Shown here: positions 1 through 11,146 of the stretch, piece after piece
Layout: the number at the start of each line of letters is the position of its first letter
How positions within the stretch are numbered: position 1 is the first letter of the stretch
Notes under the pieces: generated by a model
Databases searched by the model: none
What the model saw: the letters and a program-made list of their open reading frames with translations, nothing else
What the model was told of the DNA's origin: nothing
Program-made: the position numbers and the translations under genes
NCBI GenBank assembly: GCA_036873755.1
Contig: JAVTVY010020300.1
Coordinates: 1-64,000, forward strand
Direction: 5' to 3'
Length of the DNA stretch: 64,000 nt
Source: Hanleya hanleyi
Taxonomy: Eukaryota > Mollusca > Polyplacophora > Lepidopleurida > Hanleyidae

Positions 1-1363
1 AATGTGTGTTTGAACGACATTTACTTTTTCATTTTCAACCGCACCACGTATAGGTCAAAATCCCGCCTTATCGTATCATCTCCTTTTATATACCTTGCTT
101 AGAAGCGGTACATTCCTAGGATGCAAAAGCTAATATGGCAACACGAATGGCAGCAAATAGCAGGGACATGCGATGCTTCTTATTCGCCGGAAAAAATACC
201 GTATATTTTTGAATATTCTACTATTGCTCGGCTCGTCAGTATATTGCTCTGATATCGCTGAACGAGACGTTAAATGTCATTCTTCCTCCGTTCGTTTCTC
301 TGATCAGTGATTCGGTGTGCATCTTCATCAGACGTCTATTCCAGACACAGCGGTATCAGTGGCGAGCTCACAAAGTAGCCCTTTCATAAAATTCCTATTG
401 TTATTGATCAAATATAATGAATAGTGACAATGAGTATGTATACTACCCTGCTTCCGGACTGAGATCTCCTTCATTACATTATCGCGTGCCAATCTGGAAT
501 GATAATTACTCGTTCATTCCTCTCTTCTACTTCCAATGTGCGTTTCATTTACGCATATCACGCACTCGATATTCTGTAAATTAATATAACAACATGCTAC
601 ATGCTGGCATTGTCTCAGGTTACCACTCACGATTGTATAGGTGTTCATACTCAACTGTAGATACACAGGCTTCTCTGCTGATTTCTAAGCCTTCAAGAGC
701 ACAAGGACTTAGTTCTCTCGGAAAAATCTGTAAGTGTGATTTGTGAGGAAAATTTGAGGAGAAAATGTGTCAGGGTATTTCTTTTTATTTAGAAGTAATG
801 GCTCCTGCATATGGTCCCTTTCAAATATCCAAACCTCTTCAGATTCGTCAACGGTAGAGAGTAGCCTACATAAAATATTCAGCAAGATAAAGTAGGATCG
901 TCGGCCTACTTTAAATTGTATTTATTTCACATTTCACCATCGGTTCACTATCTCTCAATGTACCTCGACAGTGGCGTCTCAATTTACCACAAGGGTATGT
1001 CATACTGCGTTTTCACAATCAGCTTAAATTCACACATCTAAAGTGTGAATCTCATTATAATCTTGCACCCCGTAATTCACAGCGAATCTCTGGTCTTTGT
1101 GAAAAAGCGCCACCGTTGTAATGAGGCTGTTCAATGTACATCCTACAGCAGATCGTATATTGTATGAAATATGTCAAAAATTATAATTTAGAGAAAAAAA
1201 AGTTCAACAAAACACAAATCTCAAAGTGTCTACGTAGCCCAGGACAGGAAGTTCCTTACAATCATTCAGTGAACAAGAGATTGTTTTGATTTAACTGTGT
1301 TTTCCGAAGGTGGCAGAAAGATATCCCATGGCGTACTGAGATTTGTTTAGAATCGCATCGTGA
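1..1363. other. Gene-less flank with old repeat fragments
   Basis: No credible coding region is visible. Bases 33-90 (ACGTATAGGTCAAAATCCCG, then CCTTATC) recur in diverged form at about 14237-14330, so this is an interspersed repeat fragment. Bases about 232-280 (ATATCGCTGAACGAGACGTT) look like a worn copy of the retroelement 3' tail seen better at 19112 and 22723. Confidence 0.5.
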
Positions 1364-1394
1364 CACGATTGTATGGTGTTCCATTTCGGCCATT

Positions 1395-1665
1395 TTCGCG
1401 TCGCGCGTCGCAGGCTACGGGAAGGGCGACATCGCCCTTCCCGTCGCCCTTCCCGTCGCGTTCTTATAATGTTAAGAGATAGAACGCGACGTCGCCCTTC
1501 CCGTCGCGCGTCGCTTTAATCAACACGACGCGATGGGCGACGTCGCCCACGACGTCGCCCATCCCGTCGCCCTTCCCGTCGCGTTCTTATAATGTTAAGA
1601 GATGGAACGCGACGCGACGTCGCTCTGTTTAAACGCGACGTCGCCCTTCCCGTCGCCTTCCGGTA
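1395..1665. repeat. Left-arm GACGTC palindrome array
   Basis: A CpG-dense array of GCGACGTCGC and CCCTTCCCGTCGC words. The spacer GTTCTTATAATGTTAAGAGA is repeated at about 1458 and 1583. The mirror array lies at about 5195-5515. Each word is self-complementary, so the single strand can fold at many registers. Confidence 0.8.
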
Positions 1666-2432
1666 TTTTAGGACAAAATCGAGATGCGCATGCTTAAGTG
1701 AGCAGCTATTGCGATGTGGGTCGTATGGTGAGGCCGCCATTTCATGAATGAGCTCTGCCACTATCGACGAAGAAAATGTCGGCGTAAATGAATAATGCTC
1801 ATCCTGCATTATCGTATAGCTTTTAAACGGTGTTAAATATTAGTCCATGCTTGGAATGATACCTGTTATGAAATGATCTCTCGGAAAGTCTGTAACTCGC
1901 TGTGTTGTACTGTACACATTATATTTTCGCTTCCAAAAGATATGCGCAACCCCCACATCCGTACACGCGTGAATGTGTGTGTGGCTTTTATGTGTGCTTT
2001 TATGTGTTTGTGTGTTTTCATTTTTCAGATATCCTTACAGTATACCTCCTTATGTTACTACATTGACCAGGGCGTTGAAAATATCCTTTTATTTACTGCT
2101 GTCCAACACTGTATACCGGTACTCAACCTGTCACGTCCCGACAGATTGTAGTAGATCTTTTAGCTTTCAATTTAGCAGAGAGAGATAGTCATATAGCTCT
2201 CAAAAAGAAGAAGAAGAAGAAGAAAAAAAAAATTATGATGGGATTGAAGTCATTTTACTGTGAGAATTATGTTCTCTCTATTCTTTCTAAAAATTGATTG
2301 AAGAATATTAGTTTTTCTGCACTCTTCGAATTATCCGGCATTTCCACGATCGTACTAGACGTTTGACGACAATTGAATTTCAAATTTAAGACGAGTTCTT
2401 GGAGTTCGGGTAAGTTCCTCTTAACTCCTGGC

Positions 2433-4439
2433 CGTAGACAAGGGGGGCATGACCCCCCCCCCCCCCCAAATATTTGCAAGACAAACAAAAAATAGACGTG
2501 TTTGTGAAATACATATTCCCCACTGCGTGTTTGTCAGAGGGAAAAGTGGTCAAGCAGAGGAAACGAGGCATGTTTAAGCATACAGTTAATAGGGGAGTTC
2601 CGAATCGCCTTTTACATCTAGACTGCTGGCGCTCGTGTTGTTAAGAGTTGAGAGTGATTCTTGGCCTTATTTTCTACGAAAATCTGTCGTCGATAATTGC
2701 ATGTATAAAATTCTCTAATCGAACTTGTAAATCAATGAGAAAATCATGTCCGTCTCAGTGCACCAGCGCGGGCAGTTGCGAATCACTTTGGTAAGAAGCG
2801 GATCACGCCATCTAGCGGTCGTTACAGCCGCTGGGAATATATATATATTTGTAAAGCCTGAGTGGTCATTTATCACCAATATCCCAATAGGCGAAAAATG
2901 TGGTATCACATGCCTGGACTTTGTTGGATTGCCATTACTGAGGCAGAAATTGTTCATAGACAACGACGGCCTGATCTGTCTGACCATGCCATATACGGAA
3001 ATTATCCTCACTAATTAAATTAATTCTCTCAGGATTTCGATAGTTCGTTATTTGTTCACGGACGACACCATTCATTTAAGATCGAACCCGACGGACCTGG
3101 TTCAATAGAAACCTGTCGAAAATGTTTCCCCATCTGACCTGATATACTGCATGGAATTCAGATTCAAATTCAAGAAAGTTACACACACGTTCCATCGTGT
3201 TTCTGACAGCTGAACGAATTCTACTCGCATATTCAAGATTACAATATATAAACTCTCTAAATGGACATCGGACATCTATTTAGCATCTATATTTGGACAA
3301 AAGAAAATAGAGGAAAGGACACACAGATATATTTTCCCAATTTTAATAATGAAATCTTTAATTTTGAAATCTTTGGTATGTGTGTGGTGGGGTGGGGGAA
3401 GGGGGGGGGGAGGGGGTGAAGACTATCCCGTTCTGTGACTTAAAATTATTCTAAAGCAATAACTTTGCCCAAGAGACATTTGTCCGTGTGCAGTCTTCAA
3501 TGTCACAATTCGTAATCCGGAATTGACATCTCTAATGCCGCATTATGTTACAATGCTGGCGAGTTAAGGGTTATCGCAAATCATTAGATATTGTGTTTGA
3601 CCATTAATATGATTCAGTCACTGAAACGAATACTGAAATTACCACTTAAAGCCATTTTATTTCTCGTAGATTCAACACTTAAGAAATCACACGCGTTTTT
3701 GTCCCAGCGTGAATTTGCCATTGCGTGGTACCGGAAGCATTACCATGCCGATTTGGCCGAGAAACAAACAACGCAGGTCGGTTGTTCGACATTTATTTGG
3801 GTCCACAGAAACAGACGCTCCAATAAAAATAGAAAAGATTTACACAGATGCTTTATTGCAAGAAATATAAGGCGTTCAGTAGGAAAGTGATCCGAAAGTC
3901 ACTGTGATTTGGAACCCTCAAAACTACTGTATAAATTCCCTCCAAAATGTACAAAACACGTATTCCCTCCAAAACCACAACCTGGATGAGTCGCTGAGCT
4001 AATTAGTTTGCACAACGTTTTTTGTGTTGACCAAGTTTGAGGTTTAATAACCCTGGAAAGAAAATACCCACACATAAAAGCAAGAAAAGACAAAAACGTG
4101 TGTGTTTTAATGCTGAGTTTTATTCACTGGGAAAGGCCAAGAACGCATCTTCAGTCATCTGGGATCCTGGAGCTTCCGGGGCCTAGGCGGCCCCTGGACC
4201 CTCGCCTTATTGTGCTGTCATAGTATAGCTCCCCCCCCGCCCCAAATCTGAAAACTTGTCTACGTCCTTGTAACTGCAGGGGTTCTTTCCTCAATTTCAA
4301 GAAAAATTCAAATCTCGTTGATATGCACTCTTAAAATAATTCATGGATTTTGTTCCAGGTTTTATTCAGGCCATTTGACGACAATTGTGTTTCAAGGATG
4401 ATTTTTTTTATATTTTTCTTGAAAATGAGGAAAGAATCT
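2433..4439. other. Foldback core, no recognised gene
   Basis: The core carries a C17 run near 2452-2468 and a G-rich tract at 3379-3418 able to form a G-quadruplex. A 90-codon frame at 2746-3018 has no recognisable domain and an equally long antisense frame. At its right edge is a 34-bp inverted repeat (4276-4309 against 4412-4445, CTGCAGRGRTTCTTTCCTCA-type). No transposase, helicase or polymerase motif was seen. Confidence 0.5.
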
Positions 4440-5194
4440 CTGCAGTTGAGAGCAACTTACTCGAACTCCAAGAACTCGTCCTGAATTTTAAATTCAATCG
4501 TCTAGAACGATCGTGGAAATGCCGGACGATTTAAAGAGTGCAGAAGTACTAATATTCTTCAGTCAGTTCTTAGAAAGAGTAGAAAGAACAAAATAACTTC
4601 AATTCCATCATAATTTTTTTCTTCTTTTTGAGAGTTATGGGACTATCTCTCTCCGCTAAATTGAAAGCTTATAGATCTACACTACAATCTGTCGGGACGT
4701 GACAGGTTAAGTAACGGTATACAGTGTTGGACAGCAGTAAATAAAAGGATATTTTCAACGGCCTGGTAAATGTGGTTACATAAGGAGGTATACTGTAAGA
4801 ACAACTGAAAAACTCAAACACATAAAAGCACACAGAAAATCCACACACACATACACGCGTAAATCCAATGGGAATAAAGAAATTCAAGACGATGTACGGA
4901 TGTGGGGGTTGCGTATATTTTTTGGAAGCGAAGATATAATTTGTACAGTACAACACAGCGAGTTGCAGACTTTCCGAGAGATAACTTCATAACAGGCATC
5001 ATTCCAAGCATGGACTAATATTTAACACCATTTAAAAGCTATACGATAATGCAGGATAATCATTATTCATTTACGCTGACATTTTCTTCATCGATAGTGG
5101 CAGAGATCATTCATGAAATGACGGCCTCGCCATACGATCCACATCGCAACAGCTGCTCCCTAAGCATGCGCAGATCGATTTTGTCTTAAAATAC

Positions 5195-5515
5195 CGGAAA
5201 GCGACGGGAAGGGCGACGTCGCGGGCGACGTCGTACGCGACGTATTAGGCGACGTCGCGTTTAAACAGAGCGACGTCGCGTCGCGTTCTATCTCTTAACA
5301 TTATAAGAACGCGACGGGAAGGGCTACGTGGTGAGCGACGTCGTGGACGACGTCCATCGCGTCGTGTTGATTAAAGCGACGCGCGACGCGAGACGGGAAG
5401 GGCGACGTCGCGGGCGACGTCGTAGGCGACGTATTAGGCGACGTCGCGTTTAAACAGAGCGACGTCGCGTCGCGTTCTATCTCTTAACATTATAAGAACG
5501 CGCGACGCGCGACGC
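5195..5515. repeat. Right-arm GACGTC palindrome array
   Basis: Mirror of the array at 1395-1665. A block beginning GGGAAGGGCGACGTCGCGGG occurs at about 5206 and again at about 5394, each followed by GTTTAAACAGAGCGACGTCG and GTTCTATCTCTTAACATTAT. This shows local duplication inside one arm after or during element growth. Confidence 0.75.
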
Positions 5516-5548
5516 AAAAATGGCCGAAATGGAACACCATACGATTGT

Positions 5549-7338
5549 GCATACTTAGGCGCAGCTACCGTTCCCACTCGGCCCCTACGAGCTGCAGCTC
5601 GGCCAATAAGGTTACAATCTCCGCCAATACAAGTTTCAATATGGGCGATTGGCTGTCCATTTTATAGGACGATTGTTTTCATCGTATTCGAGTAATGACA
5701 TGCACAATCAATTAAGAACATCATAATATTCGTGTATAATTAGAAACTGCCACTGCAGTAAGCAGTTGCTGTAGCAAGCAGCAACTATTCTTATCCGGAC
5801 GGCAATATACCAGAGGGACCTGCATATAGCGAATACATATCTCGTCTATTAGCATTTGCTAGATCCTGTGTTAAATGTGACGATTTTAATCACAATCATT
5901 ATTGCAGAAACGTATTAAACAGGACTATATCACCAAACGCCTTCACTCGAAGTTTCTCAAATTTGGCGATACATATCGCATGCTGATAGCAAAAAATGAG
6001 CGTAGTGTGCAATATCTATGGGATACGTTTCGTAACTTGTGTCTAATTCCGCTTAACCCGGGGCTAGGGACCGAATGAACCCATATATTTCAAGATCATC
6101 AAAGTGTTCATATGAACACCCACAATCAAAACGTGAGTGAGATACACCCTACTCTAGATGACGACTTTACAACGAAAATCACATGGATTAACTATACTGA
6201 TCAACTATACGGATTTATGTTTTGCAACATCATGATGTCTTGCTGGGATCATTGAAAACTGTTGCTCGCTTCTCTCTTGCAGGCAACTAACATAGTTTTA
6301 TGTTGACTATGATTTATTCTTTTAATTGGGTGCTAAGGCTATTATATGAATTATATGACTATGGACGCGGAAATTCTTTAATGGACGACGGCTGAATATT
6401 GAATGACGGACTAGACGCTTGTAATTAGTATAATTCCCATCAATGATAGCCAACTGTTTCGACAAATATGTTTGTGGAATTGCCGAAAAAGGCATCTGAA
6501 AATTCTTGTGAATCTTTCTTCCTTGAAAATTCCTTGTCAATCTTATATCATACTAACCAGCATTACAATAGGCGAGAGAGAGAGAGAGACGGCTATATTT
6601 TCAATTAACATTCACAATCATAGTTGAAAACAAGGACATCCGAGCCAGAATAACCGAAACGGCTGTCCTGTTCTTCACACGTAATCGCTGGTGTCGTATT
6701 GCTGTCTTCTTAATTATGCGTCTGCCTGCAAAATCTGATCCATGCATGGTGATTGACCAGGCAGTAGAAATCAACAAGCTAATGGTATATAAGCGTTGAC
6801 GCTTAATGATGTTTCTATGCTGTTTCGTTATAGTAACTGGAATCTGCTAGGTAACCGGAATGAAACACGGAAATCCGACCATAATGACCCACCTTGTCCA
6901 ATGAGATCAACATCACAGCTCCTGTAATTATTAATAACTTTCGAGATATCCTGCAATGCATTTAAATGACGAACATGCAAGAGCACGAGTGAATAGTAAT
7001 TCGATGTGACGCATATCCCACCACAAGGCGACTTTGTGTGATGTACATGTAAGTTGATTATCGAATTTAAGTCTACAGTCATGACAGTTACTTACACGTA
7101 TTCAACATTTCGCAATACAAAGAGGGACGAAGACATCGACCTCAAAATGACAGCGTTTGGCGATGTTGATTTACATCATCAGTCGGATATATAGGTGAGT
7201 CTATTTTATTTGCTTTGCTTACCGCTTCCCATCCCCACATCAATCTGTCGTAGAATCTCTCGTTTATCGGGAGATGTCCGATGGTTGTCTCGGTGTTCTG
7301 TATGATTGGTGTCATAGACGACACGTGCTCGATCTCAT
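5549..7338. other. Gene-less stretch
   Basis: No supported gene. A short (GA)n run lies near 6574-6590. Bases about 6088-6150 (ATGAACACCCACAATCAAAA and following) resemble about 12605-12640 in diverged form, so this is an old interspersed repeat. Open frames of 60-85 codons here lack domains. Confidence 0.4.
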
Positions 7339-7420
7339 CCATCTTCATTTTATCCAGCCAACTTCTACGTTCCCACTTCGAACTGGGAACGTAGAAATTG
7401 GCTGGATAAAATGAAGATGG
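7339..7420. repeat. Near-perfect palindrome (37-bp arms)
   Basis: Arms 7339-7375 and 7384-7420 are reverse complements with one mismatch. The outer tip is CCATCTTCATTTTATCCAGC and the loop is about 8 bp. A transcript of either strand would fold into a long hairpin. It could be a small foldback insertion or a palindrome formed at a repaired break. Confidence 0.85.
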
Positions 7421-8999
7421 ATCTCATCAGACTATGATGTTACTTTCTTTGTTTTGCCTATATAACCCTGGATTCTAGCCTACTCGTGGTCATTGGCCCA
7501 GTAAACAACGTTTGATACATTGCTTATATATGTATTATTTTAAACGGTGATACCAATGATTTCAGTGAGTTAGATCCAGGTCGTCAAGCCGAACAACCTG
7601 GCGATGTATGAAGCCGGTCCTAGTGAGAGACGATATGTTCCTTTCGGTTGGAATCTGTTCTTCATGTTAGTACATCGGCGTCATTCTCCGCCACCCTTTT
7701 TATGCTGTGGTTAATTGCTGTATGTATATGGTGAGAGTCTGCTGGTGGACGTTTTTTCTTCTCGAGGCTTGCCTCTATACAAATAATTGTGATTGTAGTT
7801 TTGTGACTTGTAAAAAATGGCCGAGGTCGGGCATCAGGCATTTGTCATGAATATGAACTTTTGTTCAATAAATACTCTCTCGTTTGAGCCGTCTTTTTAC
7901 CTCCGTCGATCAGACGGAGGTCTAGGAACGCAACGTGAAATCTCCCGCCAAATAATTGTCATATGGGGAACCCACGACTCATAGTATTTCCAATAGGGAT
8001 CGTCATGGTTCCCGACGAAATCTTGCACTTTTTCTTTGGACACAATTGAAATAATGGGGTTCCCCATTGCAATGCATTGCAGTGGGCCTTGCTTCTGTAG
8101 TCGGGTTCCACCTCAATCTCGAAACCAGAGCTATCCGGTTCTGTCCTGCATCCACCGAGAGATTGAACATGCAAAATGGTACATCTTCAGAAAATTTATG
8201 ACCTATCCCAAAATTCACAAGATCATTATTGTTTAGCATCATCAGATAAACAAGAATAGTACGATCAGACAACATGCAGGCGAAAATACGGTATAATTGA
8301 CGTAATTCGTTGTTTTCCGCGTTTCAATGGTTGATCTTCAATGCAGAATCTAGGTCAACTAAATTTATAATGTCTGCTGCTTCAAACGAGTAGGCCTACA
8401 AGTTCAACGTTCAGTTTTATTTTTTTAACAACAAAACTTGCATAATGCTGGATACAAAAGTACATATCATAGGGCGTGTGAACAGTACTATGTATTGAAT
8501 GAAGAACAGAAATGCTGCAAATGCCCTGACCTGATCAAGTACATGTGACGCTAAGAACCTGAGATAGGTCATAAATTTTCCGAAGATGTACCGTTTTCGC
8601 TTCTTCTCTCCCCCGATAGACTCCATTCCAAATTGAAACTTTTTGAAACCTTTTGGAACCATTTGTGAAAATCTAGGAGGCAGGAAATATTCCCTTTCCA
8701 CCAGCAAACACGTTATTAGGCTCTATTTCCCGAAATAAAATTTACGGTGGGGAAGGTCACCAAGGTCGCGCAAAGCAAGACATGTTGTTGTTTTCCATTT
8801 CCGGGTTTGTATTTTGAGTCATTTCTTGTTTCCAAGAGTGTTTCATTACTCCAGATCTATGCGAACATGTTCTATGACATATTTTCTAACGCAGATAGTC
8901 TCGTTCCATCGAACTATAGCCAATTAGTCGTTAAATCAATAACCGAACAAAGGGGGCGTGGTCCATATACTTGTAATGTTGTATAAAACTGTAAAATGC
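7421..8999. other. Gene-less stretch with short inverted repeats
   Basis: A poly(A)-like AATAAA sits at about 7868, followed by the hairpin CTCCGTCGATCAGACGGAG (7902-7920), which reads like the end of an old repeat. A 30-bp motif (GTACATCTTCAGAAAATTTA) at 8172 occurs inverted at about 8595. No gene is supported. Confidence 0.4.
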
Positions 9000-10400
9000 A
9001 TGTTTTATTTTTCGTTTATTTTTTATTTTGCTGCATGTTTGGGCCCGGAAAAAGTATCCGTAATCTTCCACTGATATATAACGTAGATGGCAAACCTGTC
9101 TCATAGTCTGTGAAACCCAAATTGTATGAAAATTCAACGCAAACAACATGTGCTATTTTTCTTTGTTTTTATTCAAAATTCATGTTTACTTTTGGGTCAA
9201 ATTTATATTTCCATGCTTGGTTGAGACTGGAAATGCATTAAAACTTCCACCAGCATGTCCCGTAGCCCATAAGACTTTTACGTGGTCTGCCAAATCAAAA
9301 TTGTGCGATTTATCAACGCGCAGCACATGTACCAAATTCATGTATTTATTATGTAAAATGCAGGTTTGCTTTTTTCTGCAAATTCATATTTCCCTGCCTG
9401 TTTCAGATTAAAAAACCATTAGCAAAGTTTTGATAACATGTGGTGTAGATGATAAACCTGTCACGTAGTCCTTGAAATCCAAATTGTGCAAAAATTCAAC
9501 GCAAACAACATGTACAATATTGTAGCATTTTTGTGTAATAGTCATGTTGATTTTTGGGTCAAATTCATATTTCCTTCCTTGCTTGGGACTGGGAATGCAT
9601 TGGAAAACTTCCGCCAACATGTCCCGTAGTCCATAAGACTTTCACGTAGTCTGCCAAATCAAAATTGTGCGATTTATCAACGCGCAGCACATGTACCAAA
9701 TTTATGTCTTTGAACATTATGTAAAATGCAGGTTTGCTTTTTTCTGCGAATTCATATTTTCCTGCCTGTTTCGGACTGGAAAACAATCAATAAAGTTCCG
9801 CCAATATGTGTCGTACATGATAAACCTGTCACGTAGTCCGTGAAATCCAAATTGTGTGAAACTTCAACACAAACAACATGTACTATATTGTAGTATTTTT
9901 GTGTAACAGTTCGGTTGATTTTTGGGTCAAATTCATATTTCCCTGCCTGTTTCGGACTGGAAAACCATCAGTAAACTTCTGCAAACATGTGCTGCTGCCC
10001 ATAACAGCATCATGTAGTTCACAAGCCAAAAAACGTGTGATTCACAGCAACATGTCACATGTATAAGCTTATACATGTACAATGTCATATATGGCATGTT
10101 TACTTTTGAATTAATTTCATATTTCCAGTCATGGCATTTACCTGGAGAGCACTGAAAAACTTATGCAGACATGTGCCGCTGCCTGTAACTGTACCACGCA
10201 GTCCACAGACCACTAATCCTGCAATTTACAGCGACATAGCACATATACATGTACATGTACAATGCTTTGGCATATGTTTACCTTTAAATTTATTTCATAG
10301 TTCCAGCCATAAACTTGATGTAAGATACAATAATCTTCTGCCAACATGTTGTAAAGTCCATAAACCTGTCACGTAGGTCATGAAGCACATAAGCATCAGA
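9000..10400. repeat. Satellite of ~180-bp monomers alternating in two types
   Basis: The phrase AAACCTGTCACGTAGTCC-TGAAATCCAAATTGTG recurs at about 9093, 9451 and 9820. A sister phrase (CATAAGACTTTCACGTAGTCTGCC) recurs at about 9264 and 9632, with more degenerate copies at 10000, 10180 and 10360. Spacing is about 180 bp between neighbours and 360-370 bp between like copies, so the array is a higher-order dimer repeat. Frames opened across it (for example 9148-9411) are products of the repeat and not genes. Confidence 0.8.
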
Positions 10401-10548
10401 GTCAGTGATTGGCCACAACCCCCCCCTCCATTTCCTCAGGAAATAAACATTACGCATGTAATGATGACCGGCAGAGTGATACATGTGTCAATCGGTCAGA
10501 CATTTTCAAGGATGCCCAGTTTTACCTCAAAACAACCATGCCGGACTT

Positions 10549-11146
10549 CATTCCTACGGAAGCGTATTAGTGCCAGTGTGAAAAAAAAAATTCCGAGATT
10601 TATCTCCTAATTAGGACTTATTATCTCCTAATTAGGAGAAAATTATCTCCTAATTAGGACATATTATCTCCTAATTAGGACTTATTATCTCCTAATTAGG
10701 AGATAATTATCTCCTAATTAGGACATATTATCTCCTAATTAGGACTTATTATCTCCTAATTAATTAGGAGATAATTATCTCCTAATTAGGAGATATTATG
10801 TCCTAATTAGGAGATAAATCTCGGAATTTTTTTTTTCACACTGGCACTAATACGCTTCCGTAAGCGTATTAGTGCCAGTGTGACAAAAAAAATTTCCGAG
10901 ATTTATCTCCTAATTAGGACTTATTATCTCCTAATTAGGAGAAAATTATCTCCTAATTAGGACTTATTATCTCCTAATTAGGAGATAATTATCTCCTAAT
11001 TAGGAGATAATAAGTCCTAATTAGGAGATAATATGTTCTAATTAGGAGATAATTATCTCCTAATTAGGAGATAATAAGTCCTAATTAGGAGATAAATCTC
11101 GGAATTTTTTTTTTCACACTGGCACTAATACGCTTCCGTACATTCC
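10549..11146. mobile_element. Twin inverted elements with CTCCTAATTAGGAG arrays in one 6-bp target duplication
   Basis: Two similar elements (10555-10862 and about 10858-11140) sit head to tail. Each begins GGAAGCGTATTAGTGCCAGT (second copy GTAAGCG) followed by an A/T run and ATTCCGAGATTTATC, and ends with the reverse complement. The interior of each is a run of palindromes CTCCTAATTAGGAG joined by ATTAT or ACTTATT. The 6-bp CATTCC at 10549-10554 and 11141-11146 brackets the pair as a unit, while the inner junction is a shared CGCTTCCGTAAGCG palindrome. No coding capacity. Confidence 0.85.

Larger units (their letters stand above)
1364..5548. mobile_element. 4.2-kb foldback element with GACGTC-rich inverted ends
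   Basis: Two arms of about 1.08 kb (left 1364-2440, right 4440-5548) are reverse complements with moderate divergence. Landmarks that match in mirror order are GTATGGTGTTCC at the outer tips, the GACGTC arrays, a stretch around 1870-2150 against 4670-4980, the AAGAAG/TTCTTC tract, and GAACTCCAAGAACTCGTC at the inner ends. The outer 300 bp of each arm consist of units of the type GACGTCGCCCTTCCCGTCGC with the palindrome GCGACGTCGC. The right arm holds two copies of a ~180-bp block. The 2-kb core has no recognisable transposase, so the element is probably non-autonomous. I could not find a convincing target duplication. The structure resembles foldback (FB/TU-like) elements; class assignment is inference. 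Confidence 0.8.
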
